From CAYJAQ01 sp964368275 (GTDB taxonomy: Bacteria; Bacillota_I; Bacilli_A; ML615J-28; CAG-313): 11,894 nt of DNA. This document shows positions 1 through 7,560 of the stretch, piece after piece. The DNA is taken from contig CAYJAQ010000039.1 in the NCBI GenBank assembly GCA_964368275.1, positions 1 to 11,894 on the forward strand. The letters run 5' to 3'. The notes beneath the pieces are model-generated. The model was not told the origin of the DNA. It was given only the letters and a program-made list of their open reading frames with translations, and did not search any database. Numbering within the stretch: position 1 is the first letter of the stretch; each line of letters opens with the position of its first letter. The position numbers and the translations under genes are program-made.

Positions 1-287
1 CTGGTAATGCCTATATCACTAATAGTGATGGTACTAGACAAAATGTTAAAACTAACCCTCAAGGTTCTTTTTTCAAGAGTTCATCGTTATACTGGACAAC
101 CGGTGATACGGGTTGGGCTAAGAATTTGCAGTTTCTTGCTAATGGGATTGTTGGTACTGATATGTCAAAAACAGTCACTATGAGCGATGGATACGTAAAA
201 ATTGGTGATGTAGTGACAAGTGCAACTATTGCTGATTACGAGGATTATTACAACCTTGCTAAGAAAGCTTTTGAAAATGCAAAATAA
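1..287 (+). CDS. C-terminal end of an unrecognised, probably exported protein (5' truncated by the window)
   Basis: An open frame enters from the left edge (first full codon at base 3) and runs 94 codons to TAA at 285-287. It is rich in Gly, Asn, Ser, Thr and aromatic residues, has no hydrophobic segment, no Cys and no LPXTG motif, and ends in a short charged helix-like stretch (DYEDYYNLAKKAFENAK). This composition is typical of a secreted or surface domain, but I do not recognise a family. That it is a real gene is supported by the uninterrupted frame and by a strong terminator starting 9 bases after the stop. It is not UvrB, which often precedes uvrA in relatives. Its promoter, signal peptide and total length lie outside the window. 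Confidence 0.6.
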   Translation, partial: GNAYITNSDGTRQNVKTNPQGSFFKSSSLYWTTGDTGWAKNLQFLANGIVGTDMSKTVTMSDGYVKIGDVVTSATIADYEDYYNLAKKAFENAK

Positions 288-295
288 ATAACAAT

Positions 296-344
296 ATGGT
301 ATCTTAAAAGTGGTAAACGCTGCTTTTGGATACCATGTTTTTTT
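296..344 (+). terminator. Rho-independent terminator closing the left-edge gene
   Basis: ATGGTATC (296-303) pairs with GATACCAT (329-336), and AAAAG (306-310) pairs with CTTTT (323-327) across a small internal loop, leaving a 12-base apical loop. The stem is followed directly by GTTTTTTT (337-344). It separates the upstream gene from uvrA. Confidence 0.9.
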
Positions 345-399
345 GTGATTATTAGCTACAAAAAATGTTGTTATTATATATGTAAAATAGTAATATATG

Positions 400-432
400 T
401 GGTATAATAAAAAGATGATATAAAAATGAGGT
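400..432 (+). promoter_or_regulatory. Extended -10 promoter and ribosome binding site of uvrA
   Basis: TGG-TATAAT lies at 400-408 (extended -10, TG at 400-401). No good -35 is present; TGTAAA at 381-386 is the best nearby match, at 16 bases spacing. A Shine-Dalgarno site GAGGT at 428-432 sits 6 bases before the uvrA ATG. I see no SOS-box palindrome that I would defend. Confidence 0.75.
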
Positions 433-438
433 AACATT

Positions 439-3276
439 ATGGAACAAGTAAAAAAGAGTAGTAAAGATTACATTATTGTAAGAGGAGCGCGAGCTAATAA
501 TCTCAAAAATATTAACATTGAGATTCCCCGTGGTAAGTTAGTTGTCATGACAGGAGTATCTGGTTCAGGTAAGACATCACTTGCTTTTGATACGATATAT
601 GCTGAAGGTCAGCGTCGCTATGTAGAAAGCTTGTCTGCGTATGCTCGGCAATTTCTTGACAATGTTGATAAACCAGATGTTGATTCGATAGAAGGATTGT
701 CACCCGCAATTTCTATTGACCAAAAGACCACAAGTCGTAATCCGCGTTCTACTGTGGGAACAGTCACCGAAATATATGATTTTTTGCGTTTGCTTTATGC
801 TAGAATTGGTCATCCAACTTGCCCTATTCATCATGTTGAGATTTCATGTCAAACATATGAACAAATGGTTGATAAATTATTTACCTATCCAGAAGAGACA
901 AAACTAATTGTTATGGCACCTGTCGCTGAAAATCGTCGGGGAACTTTTGATAAAACTTTTGAAATGCTAAAGCGTGATGGTTACTCGCGGGTAATTGTTG
1001 ATGACGAGATGTATGAACTTGATGAGGATATAACTCTCGATAAAAACAAAAAGCATAACATATTAGTAGTGATAGATCGCTTGAAGGTACGTGCTGATAA
1101 TCGGTCCCGTATTTATGAATCAATAGAAACAGCAGCACGATTATCAGAAGGCAAGATTTTTGTTGATGTAGATGATGAAAGAATTCTTTTCTCAGAACAT
1201 TATTGCTGCCCTTACTGTGATTTTACAGTTACCAAAATGGAGCCTTCCATGTTTTCATTTAATTCCCCACTTGGTGCTTGTCCGGAATGTAAAGGTTTAG
1301 GCTATATTTCATCAGTTGATCCTGAGTTACTAATTGTTGATGAGAACTTAAGTATTGCTGATGGCGCTATTCGTTATATTAAAAATACTATCTTTACGGA
1401 AAACATTGAGTGGCAGATGTACAAGAAGTTATTTGAATACTATAAGATTGATCTGTTTAAACCTTATAAAGAATTGTCTGATGAGCAAAAGAATGTTATT
1501 CTTCATGGTTCAACAGAGCCAATTAGTTACGAGATTCATTCTAATAGTGGTATAAGTTTATATAAAAATAAACAAATTGAAGGTATAGCTGATTTAATTC
1601 AAAGACGTTTCCAAGAAACAACCTCTAATATGCAACGAGAATATTATGCGTCATATATGCATGATTCTACTTGTCCTACTTGTCATGGTCAGCGGTTATC
1701 GCAAATGGTACTATCTGTACTTGTTAATGGTAAGAATATTTATGATTTTACCGAAATGTCAATTGAAGAAGCATTAGATTTTATTGAAAATATTCCGATG
1801 TCATCAGTTGAAAAACAGATTGCTTTGTTAGTAATAAAAGAAATAAAAGACCGATTAGCTTTTTTGAAAAATGTTGGATTAGAATATCTAACACTTTCAC
1901 GCAAAGCTGGTAGCCTCTCTGGTGGTGAAGCTCAACGAATTCGCCTAGCAACCCAGATTGGTTCTCACTTAACAGGGGTTTTATATGTCCTTGATGAGCC
2001 ATCAATAGGCTTACACCAAAGTGATAATCACAAATTAATTGAAGCTCTTAAAGAAATGCGTGATCTAGGTAATACCTTGATTGTGGTTGAACATGATGAA
2101 GAGATAATGCGTGAATGTGATTATTTGATTGATATTGGCCCGGGTGCTGGTATTCATGGTGGTGAAGTAGTTGCCTTAGGTGAACCTAATGAATTTGCCG
2201 ACTTTACTAATTCAATTACAGCGGATTATTTAACAGGAAGAAAGAAGATTGCCCTTCCTGCTTCCCGCCGGCTAGAAGTCACACCAACACTTGATGTGAT
2301 TGGGTGCCGTGCTAATAACTTAAAGAATATTAACGTTAGTTTTCCTCTTGGTAAATTAACGATTGTTACTGGTGTTAGTGGCAGTGGTAAATCGACTTTG
2401 GTAAATGATATTTTAGGCAATGCCTTGATGAAGAAGATATATCGCAGTAAAGTAGAAGTGGGTGAACATGACCGAATTGATGGTATTGATAACATTGATA
2501 AAGTAATTATCATTGATCAATCACCAATTGGTAGAACACCTCGTTCTAATCCTGCTACTTATACTAGTGTCTTTGACAACATCCGTGATATTTTTGCAGA
2601 AACAAGAGAAGCTAAAAAGCGAGGCTATAGCCGTAGCCGTTTCTCCTTTAATGTAAAAGGTGGGCGTTGTGAAACTTGTTGTGGTGATGGAGTTATTAGA
2701 ATTGGAATGAACTTTTTACCAGATGTTTATGTGCCATGTGAAGCATGTCATGGTACTAGATATAATCGTGAAACACTAGAAGTAAAATTTCATGATAAAA
2801 ATATTGCTGATATCTTGGAGATGACAGTTGAAGAAGCTACCGCATTCTTTGCTAATTTCCCTAATATTTATAACAAACTAAAAACCCTTGATGATGTCGG
2901 GTTAGGCTACATGAAATTAGGCCAAAGTGCAACCACATTATCAGGTGGTGAAGCCCAAAGAGTCAAACTTTCAAGTGAACTTCATAAGAGAATTAATGGT
3001 AATACAGTATTTATATTTGATGAACCTACTACTGGTTTACACACTAATGATATTGGTAAGCTAATTAAAATAATTGAACAACTTGTTGACTCTGGTGCAA
3101 CAGCGATTATCATTGAACACAATTTAGATGTAATCAAGATGGCTGACAATATCATTGATTTAGGCCCAAAAGGTGGCGACAATGGCGGAATGATTATCGC
3201 AACAGGAACGCCTGAGGAAGTAGCAGCAGTACCAGAATCATTAACTGGTATGTATTTGAAAAAAGTACTTAAGTAA
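439..3276 (+). CDS. uvrA: Excinuclease ABC subunit A (UvrA)
   Basis: This is the ATP-dependent DNA damage sensor of nucleotide excision repair. It acts in the cytoplasm as a UvrA2 dimer that loads UvrB at lesions. At 945 residues it has the family's usual length and is intact. Both ABC modules are visible: Walker A GVSGSGKT (39-46) and GVSGSGKST (645-653), signature LSGGEAQR (493-500 and 834-841), Walker B with DEP (519-521 and 861-863). Two zinc sites have the expected CxxC pairs: C257/C260 with C281/C284, and C744/C747 with C767/C770. The ATG at 439 has a good Shine-Dalgarno site. uvrB, a frequent partner immediately upstream, is not here, and uvrA has its own promoter. The following VanZ-like gene starts 79 bases later with no terminator between, so read-through is possible. 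Confidence 0.98.
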   Translation: MEQVKKSSKDYIIVRGARANNLKNINIEIPRGKLVVMTGVSGSGKTSLAFDTIYAEGQRRYVESLSAYARQFLDNVDKPDVDSIEGLSPAISIDQKTTSRNPRSTVGTVTEIYDFLRLLYARIGHPTCPIHHVEISCQTYEQMVDKLFTYPEETKLIVMAPVAENRRGTFDKTFEMLKRDGYSRVIVDDEMYELDEDITLDKNKKHNILVVIDRLKVRADNRSRIYESIETAARLSEGKIFVDVDDERILFSEHYCCPYCDFTVTKMEPSMFSFNSPLGACPECKGLGYISSVDPELLIVDENLSIADGAIRYIKNTIFTENIEWQMYKKLFEYYKIDLFKPYKELSDEQKNVILHGSTEPISYEIHSNSGISLYKNKQIEGIADLIQRRFQETTSNMQREYYASYMHDSTCPTCHGQRLSQMVLSVLVNGKNIYDFTEMSIEEALDFIENIPMSSVEKQIALLVIKEIKDRLAFLKNVGLEYLTLSRKAGSLSGGEAQRIRLATQIGSHLTGVLYVLDEPSIGLHQSDNHKLIEALKEMRDLGNTLIVVEHDEEIMRECDYLIDIGPGAGIHGGEVVALGEPNEFADFTNSITADYLTGRKKIALPASRRLEVTPTLDVIGCRANNLKNINVSFPLGKLTIVTGVSGSGKSTLVNDILGNALMKKIYRSKVEVGEHDRIDGIDNIDKVIIIDQSPIGRTPRSNPATYTSVFDNIRDIFAETREAKKRGYSRSRFSFNVKGGRCETCCGDGVIRIGMNFLPDVYVPCEACHGTRYNRETLEVKFHDKNIADILEMTVEEATAFFANFPNIYNKLKTLDDVGLGYMKLGQSATTLSGGEAQRVKLSSELHKRINGNTVFIFDEPTTGLHTNDIGKLIKIIEQLVDSGATAIIIEHNLDVIKMADNIIDLGPKGGDNGGMIIATGTPEEVAAVPESLTGMYLKKVLK

Positions 3277-3287
3277 TAAATTTGTAA

Positions 3288-3352
3288 TATATCACACTAG
3301 CAAACATTTTAAAAACATATTATTTAATAAAAAAATGAAAGTGTGGTATAAT
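3288..3352 (+). promoter_or_regulatory. Extended -10 box abutting the VanZ-like start codon, inside an inverted repeat
   Basis: TGG-TATAAT (3344-3352) is a consensus extended -10, but the ATG of the next gene is at 3356, only three bases away. A start site at the usual distance would fall at about 3358-3360. The box also forms the right arm of an inverted repeat: TATATCACACT (3288-3298) against AGTGTGGTATA (3340-3350), 11 pairs with one G-T, separated by 41 bases. The left arm read on the minus strand resembles another TGTGATATAT extended -10 facing uvrA. No convincing -35 and no terminator tail are present. Confidence 0.5.
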
Positions 3353-3355
3353 TAA

Positions 3356-3937
3356 ATGAAAAATAAGAAACTTATTTACCTATTGGTTAAAGTAGCCATA
3401 GTGATAGTAATGTATTTGTTATTAGTTAATACGGAAGCAATGTTGGATATTGAGCAAACATTCATTAATACAGTTCCACGCCAGATTTGGTTGTTAATTG
3501 CTATTATGTGTTTAGTTGCAAGTGGTGATCTAATAATTAGATATACACCATGTAAATTGTTTGTATTAATAGTCACTTATACCTTATTGCTACTGGTTAT
3601 GCTTTTCATAAGAATCCAATATGCTGATAATCGCATTGCTGATAAGTTTTATTTAAAACTTTGGTGGGAATATATCGTAAAAAACAAAATTGTTTTTGTT
3701 AACATTATTGGTAATATTGTCTTATTTATACCATTAGGTATTATTATTAAATGTATTAAATTTTCCAAAAACTTCTATAAGTATGTAATTGTTATTTTAA
3801 TTGTTATTTCATTAGAGATTATACAATGGGTTACCAAGCGAGGGGTTTTTGATATTACTGACATTATTTTAAATGTATGTGGTTCATATTTAGGTTTTCT
3901 ATTTATAACTACACCTAAAAATGACGAGGAGGAATAA
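3356..3937 (+). CDS. VanZ-like family membrane protein
   Basis: A 193-residue integral membrane protein with about six hydrophobic segments (roughly 5-25, 43-60, 66-86, 112-134, 141-160, 168-185). The VanZ-family core is visible in order: NxxGN (116-120) with FIPLG (124-128), SLEIIQ (152-157), then RGVFDITDIILNVCGSYLG (162-180), with the characteristic two Asp (D166, D169), N173 and glycines. VanZ itself raises teicoplanin tolerance by an unclear mechanism, and most chromosomal homologues have no known function, so no resistance role should be assumed. It ends one base before the next gene, whose Shine-Dalgarno site lies within its last codons, which suggests translational coupling. The ATG at 3356 has no good ribosome binding site (only GAAAG about 15 bases upstream). 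The next in-frame ATG (3410) would delete the first helix. The start is therefore uncertain. Confidence 0.85.
   Translation: MKNKKLIYLLVKVAIVIVMYLLLVNTEAMLDIEQTFINTVPRQIWLLIAIMCLVASGDLIIRYTPCKLFVLIVTYTLLLLVMLFIRIQYADNRIADKFYLKLWWEYIVKNKIVFVNIIGNIVLFIPLGIIIKCIKFSKNFYKYVIVILIVISLEIIQWVTKRGVFDITDIILNVCGSYLGFLFITTPKNDEEE
3926..3932 (+). promoter_or_regulatory. Ribosome binding site fixing the start of the YvlD-like gene at 3939
   Basis: GAGGAGG lies 6 bases before ATG 3939. An earlier in-frame ATG at 3921 would place this site inside the coding region and has no site of its own, so 3939 is preferred. Confidence 0.85.
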
Positions 3938-3938
3938 C

Positions 3939-4586
3939 ATGGCAGATGGAAAAAAAGATGAACCAATGCTTAATCCAAAAGACGAAGATAATAAACTAGT
4001 TGCTAATAAACCCCAAAATGATGATGAAGATGAACCAGTCCCTGAAGATATCGAACACTTAGTCAAAAGTCTTGACAATATTGATATTAATAGTGTTGAA
4101 GAATTGCAGGAACTTTTGAATAATCTAGCAGGTTCACCTAAAGGTGATGGTAAGAAAACTAAAAAGATTAGTCTAATTAGCCGTATTGTCAAAAATCCAA
4201 TAATAAACTTCTTGATTTATTTAGCAATAAATATGAGTTTAACGGTTGCCATAGATGGTTACTTACATGTATTTACAAAAGATGCCTTTTACATGATATT
4301 GCTATATTCATTTGGCTTTACTCTTTTAGATATCCTTATTCGGGAAATTTTGTATTGGAAGATTCCTTTTGTAGTTATTGGCACATTTGGGCTACTTACT
4401 TTAGCAACCTCAATTTGTTCAATGCTTTTTACGCAATGGGTGTTGCCGGGCATTAGTTTTAATGAGATTGGGCGCGTAATCCTATATATAGTTATCCTAA
4501 TTGTAGCTCGCTTTTTCTTAGCTCGTTATTTAACAAATTATATTATGAAACATAAATATCCAATGAAAAGAGGTAAAAAGAAATGA
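3939..4586 (+). CDS. Membrane protein resembling the YvlD/PF04020 (phage-holin-like) family with an acidic N-terminal region
   Basis: A 215-residue protein. Residues 1-76 are hydrophilic and strongly acidic up to about residue 60, ending in a Lys-rich stretch (about 69-76) before the membrane. Four hydrophobic segments follow (about 88-107, 116-136, 142-165, 177-197), then a basic tail. The second half has the YvlD pattern: a Pro-initiated third helix, then WVLPGIS (167-173) leading into the last helix. Position also fits, because yvlD lies just upstream of hprK-lgt in Bacillus subtilis. The family's function is unknown, and the holin label reflects shape rather than a lysis role. The N-terminal region is an addition to the roughly 110-120 residue family core. 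The stop TGA overlaps the lgt ATG by four bases (ATGA), indicating translational coupling. The family call is by eye and moderately secure. Confidence 0.6.
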   Translation: MADGKKDEPMLNPKDEDNKLVANKPQNDDEDEPVPEDIEHLVKSLDNIDINSVEELQELLNNLAGSPKGDGKKTKKISLISRIVKNPIINFLIYLAINMSLTVAIDGYLHVFTKDAFYMILLYSFGFTLLDILIREILYWKIPFVVIGTFGLLTLATSICSMLFTQWVLPGISFNEIGRVILYIVILIVARFFLARYLTNYIMKHKYPMKRGKKK

Positions 4587-5983
4587 TTCTTTCGGATAAA
4601 ACCAAAAAAATTATTAAGTGGAGCTTAGCAGGTGCTGTTATAGTAGCTATTTTAGTGTATGCTATTTGTTCCCTTCTTGCTAAACCTGACACAATTCATG
4701 AAGTGCCTAATAGTTTAAATCCCATTTTTCTTCAGATAGGGGAAAAGCTGCAGATAAGATGGTATGCCGTTTGTATTTTGACGGGAGCCGCATTAGTTGC
4801 ATTTTGGGGCTATTTTGGTTTCTTTAAACGAGTACGCTTTGATGCTGATAGCACGATGACTGGTGCTACTTGGGGAATTGTTATTGGTGTTTTAGGAGCT
4901 AGATTGTATTATGTCTTATTTGGCTATAGCTCAGTTAAAGAAGGCTTAATGGATTTCTTTAATTTTACTAATGGCGGTTTAGCTATTCATGGTGCAATAT
5001 ACGCGACTATTATCTTCATTATTATATTTTGCCGGATAAAAAAACTAAAATTACTTAATTTAGTGGAAATTGTAATGCCGTTCTTCTTATTAGCTCAAGC
5101 AGTAGGTCGTTGGGGAAACTTCTTTAATCAAGAAGCTTTTGGGCCGATTGTTAATGGCTATACAGAAGCAATATTATCAACTGAACAGTTAATTGCTCAA
5201 CGGCTAACTCTTCGTCACTTCTTAGTACCTAACTTTGTTATTGATAATATGTACTTAATTCCCCATGGTGGATTAATTGGCGTTGGTAATACAGCAGGTT
5301 ATTATCACCCTACTTTCTTTTATGAAAGTGTTCTAAATATAGTTGGTGCTTTAGGCATCATAGCAGCACGCAAACATATAAAAAAACTTTATGTTGGTGA
5401 TTCATTACTGCTATATCTAATTTGGTATGGTGCTGTTCGTTTCTTTATTGAAAGCTTGCGGACTGATCCATTGATGGTTGGTAATATTCGAGTTGCACAA
5501 TTAACTTCAATAATTTATATAGTTGTTGGAATAATTTTAATGATACTGCGAAGAGTATTGAAGTTTAGACTAGAATCAAGTAAAGAATTTATATATGAAG
5601 GTGGCACAATGTGGCAAGATGAAAATAAGAATGCCCCAGCCACTGATGAAGAAACAGTTAATAAAGTTGCGATAAATGATGCTAAAGTATTAAGAAATTT
5701 TGGCATAGCATCTGTTGCCCTAATGATTCTTGGTGCCGTTTATGCTGTTATTGCATCTCTTGGTAAAATTGATTACGCTAAATATATTTATTTCACATTG
5801 CTAGCTGTTATTGCAATTGTAGTTGTTGGCGTAAATGCGTATAAAAAATTAGAAAAATTTCAAATGCAAGGAGAAAGCGAACGAGATACTGTCCTTTTCA
5901 AAATGAATAAGGTAACCTTAATAAGTGTTGCTATCAGTTTAATTGGTGTGTTATTATCTTTCTTATACGTTATCATTGCATAG
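4583..5983 (+). CDS. lgt: Prolipoprotein diacylglyceryl transferase (Lgt) with N- and C-terminal extensions
   Basis: Lgt transfers the diacylglyceryl group of phosphatidylglycerol to the lipobox cysteine of preprolipoproteins in the cytoplasmic membrane, the first step of lipoprotein maturation. The family signature GRWGNFFNQEAFG is at 175-187. The conserved His region is GGLAIHGA (H136), HPTFFYES is at 242-249, and the R286-E290-R293 cluster follows. At 466 residues it is far longer than the usual 260-300. An extra hydrophobic segment (about 11-32) precedes the normal first helix (conserved IRWYA near 58-62). After the normal end (about residue 330) comes a hydrophilic linker and three more hydrophobic segments (about 374-392, 400-418, 445-465). 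The start overlaps the previous gene (ATGA) and has AGAGGT at 4569-4574. Likely substrates, the lipoproteins at 8830 and 10007, lie downstream. The core call is secure; the role of the extension is unknown. Confidence 0.96.
   Translation: MILSDKTKKIIKWSLAGAVIVAILVYAICSLLAKPDTIHEVPNSLNPIFLQIGEKLQIRWYAVCILTGAALVAFWGYFGFFKRVRFDADSTMTGATWGIVIGVLGARLYYVLFGYSSVKEGLMDFFNFTNGGLAIHGAIYATIIFIIIFCRIKKLKLLNLVEIVMPFFLLAQAVGRWGNFFNQEAFGPIVNGYTEAILSTEQLIAQRLTLRHFLVPNFVIDNMYLIPHGGLIGVGNTAGYYHPTFFYESVLNIVGALGIIAARKHIKKLYVGDSLLLYLIWYGAVRFFIESLRTDPLMVGNIRVAQLTSIIYIVVGIILMILRRVLKFRLESSKEFIYEGGTMWQDENKNAPATDEETVNKVAINDAKVLRNFGIASVALMILGAVYAVIASLGKIDYAKYIYFTLLAVIAIVVVGVNAYKKLEKFQMQGESERDTVLFKMNKVTLISVAISLIGVLLSFLYVIIA
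5597..5611 (+). promoter_or_regulatory. Possible internal ribosome binding site and start codon inside lgt
   Basis: GAAGGTGG (5597-5604) lies 4 bases before an in-frame ATG at 5609-5611 (Lgt residue 343), exactly where the Lgt core has ended and the extension begins. If used, it would give a separate 124-residue three-helix membrane protein. This could be a relic of a gene fusion or chance. Confidence 0.35.
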
Positions 5984-5995
5984 AGTGGAGGCATA

Positions 5996-6652
5996 ATGAA
6001 TAATTTCAAAGTATTAATCTTTGATTGTGATGGTACTATCCTTGATACGTATGAACTCATTTATCAAACAACGATAAAAGTATTTGCTGAAATGTTTCCT
6101 AATTATCAATATACTAGCGCAGAAATTGATGCTTTCTTTGGACCTGTTCTAGATGATAGTTTTGCTAAATACACTGGCGATCCTGAAAAATTGGAAAAGT
6201 GTATTGAAAGATATCGTTTCTGGAATAATTACTTACATCCTCAATATGTAAAAGCTTTCCCACATATTAAGGAGCTTTTAACAAGTTTAAAAGAAGCAGG
6301 GTATCATTTAGTAATTGTCTCTAATAAAGTAACAAGTGCTATTCAATATGGCTTAAAACTTTCTGGTATTGAGGGATTCTTTGAATATATTGTTGGTTCA
6401 GAAATGTTAAAAGCAGCAAAACCTGACCCCGATGGTATTTATCAAATAATGGAACATTTTAGTATAAATGAAACCTGGATGATTGGTGATACTAAATATG
6501 ATGTTATGGCCGGGCAAAACGCTCGTACTAGATATCCGCTAGTTAAGACAATAGGTGTCACATGGTGTAAAACGAGCCGTGAAGAATTTGTGCAAATTGC
6601 TGCGGACGCAATTGTTGATGACCCATTAGAAATAATAAAGGTGGTAAAATAA
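5996..6652 (+). CDS. ppaX: HAD-superfamily phosphatase of the PpaX / phosphoglycolate phosphatase type
   Basis: A 218-residue cytoplasmic hydrolase, normal length for the group. HAD motif I is FDCDGTILD with the nucleophile D10 and acid/base D12. Motif II is VSNK (S109), motif III is K142 in AAKPDPDG, and motif IV is IGDTKYDVMAG with D165 and D169. A helical cap (about 15-80) marks the phosphoglycolate-phosphatase-like subgroup. In Bacillus subtilis the gene in this position, two after lgt, is ppaX, a pyrophosphatase that removes pyrophosphate released by HPr kinase/phosphorylase. The symbol rests on synteny; substrate specificity cannot be read from sequence, and Gph-like activity is an alternative. 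A good site GTGGAGG (5985-5991) begins 2 bases after the lgt stop. The TAA overlaps the trxB ATG by one base. hprK itself is not in this cluster. Confidence 0.85.
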   Translation: MNNFKVLIFDCDGTILDTYELIYQTTIKVFAEMFPNYQYTSAEIDAFFGPVLDDSFAKYTGDPEKLEKCIERYRFWNNYLHPQYVKAFPHIKELLTSLKEAGYHLVIVSNKVTSAIQYGLKLSGIEGFFEYIVGSEMLKAAKPDPDGIYQIMEHFSINETWMIGDTKYDVMAGQNARTRYPLVKTIGVTWCKTSREEFVQIAADAIVDDPLEIIKVVK

Positions 6653-7557
6653 TGATTTATGATTGTTTAGTAATTGGCGCAGGGCCTGCCGGTATGGCAG
6701 CTGCTATTTATCTAGCACGTGCTAAAGTAAAATTTGCTGTTATCGAAGGTAATGCTCCTGGTGGTAAAGTAGTAACAACATCAAACGTTGATAACTATCC
6801 GGGTTTCACCTCAATTGGCGGTGCAGATTTAGCCCTAGCAATTTTTGAACAAGTAAATAACTTAAATGTCGAATACATTAGCGAACTAGTTCATCATATT
6901 GAGTTTAGTGATGAAGTATTTAAAGTATCAACAGATAGTACAGCGTACCTTGCTAAAAGAATCTTAGTAGCCTCTGGAACAAGTAATAAAGTTCTAGGAG
7001 TAAAAAATGAAGCAAAATTAATTGGTCGAGGTATTAGTTACTGCGCTGTTTGTGATGGAATGCTTTATCAAGATCAAGATGTAGTGGTAGTCGGTGGAGG
7101 TAATTCGGCTTTCGAAGAAAGTTTGTATCTAGCCCGTATTTGTAAGACTGTATACATTGTCCATCGTACTGATCAATATCGAGCTAGTGCTAGTTTACAA
7201 GAAAAAGTTAAGTCAACTCCTAACATTATTCTTCACCCTTTCACACAAATTAAAGAGTTTGTAGAAGAGGATAATAAATTAGCAAAAATACTGATTGATA
7301 CCATTGGCAAAGAAAGCTCACTTAGTGTAAAAGGTGCATTCATTTACATTGGCTATCAACCAACAACTAGCTTTATCAAAGACTTAGATGTTTTAGATGA
7401 AACAGGTTATTTAGTAGTAGACAGTAAATATGAAAGTAGAATAAAAGGTTTATACGGAGCAGGTGATTGTATTAATCATGGTATTAAGCAAATTGCGACA
7501 GCAATAGGGGATGGTGCAAGTGCTGCTTCATATATTATAAAAAGCCTTTTGAGGTAA
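6652..7557 (+). CDS. trxB: Thioredoxin-disulfide reductase (TrxB)
   Basis: A cytoplasmic flavoenzyme that passes electrons from NADPH through FAD and an active-site disulfide to thioredoxin. At 301 residues it is slightly short but complete. The first FAD motif GAGPAG is at 9-14, the redox-active CAVCD at 131-135, the nucleotide-binding GGGNSA at 148-153, and the C-terminal FAD motif GAGD at 269-272 with IATAIGDGASAA after it. The CxxC pair separates it from TrxR-like ferredoxin-NADP reductases, which lack it. One oddity is that the NADPH 2'-phosphate motif, normally HRRxxFRA, reads HRTDQYRA (171-178), with the second Arg replaced by Thr. The ATG overlaps the preceding stop by one base, with AAGGTGG at 6638-6644. 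A thioredoxin gene is not adjacent; the surface thioredoxin-fold proteins downstream are not its direct substrates because they lie outside the membrane. Confidence 0.96.
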   Translation: MIYDCLVIGAGPAGMAAAIYLARAKVKFAVIEGNAPGGKVVTTSNVDNYPGFTSIGGADLALAIFEQVNNLNVEYISELVHHIEFSDEVFKVSTDSTAYLAKRILVASGTSNKVLGVKNEAKLIGRGISYCAVCDGMLYQDQDVVVVGGGNSAFEESLYLARICKTVYIVHRTDQYRASASLQEKVKSTPNIILHPFTQIKEFVEEDNKLAKILIDTIGKESSLSVKGAFIYIGYQPTTSFIKDLDVLDETGYLVVDSKYESRIKGLYGAGDCINHGIKQIATAIGDGASAASYIIKSLLR

Positions 7558-7560
7558 AAT

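Noticed and set aside
165..437. Reverse-strand frame over the end of the left-edge gene and the uvrA promoter
   Set aside because: It runs through a strong terminator and a promoter, has AT-driven composition and no ribosome site worth accepting.
2226..2513. Reverse-strand frame inside uvrA
   Set aside because: It is antisense to the second ATP-binding module of uvrA, whose conserved coding explains the open frame.
3335..3355. Six-codon frame MKVWYN ending directly at the VanZ-like ATG
   Set aside because: It could couple translation, but it has no ribosome site and overlaps the -10 box; in sequence this AT-rich it is likely chance.
3356..3937. Glycopeptide resistance gene
   Set aside because: The VanZ-like domain is common in chromosomal proteins of unknown role, and no vanHAX or regulator genes are nearby.
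3921..3938. Earlier start codon for the YvlD-like gene
   Set aside because: The GAGGAGG site lies inside this extension and serves ATG 3939; the extra six residues have no support.
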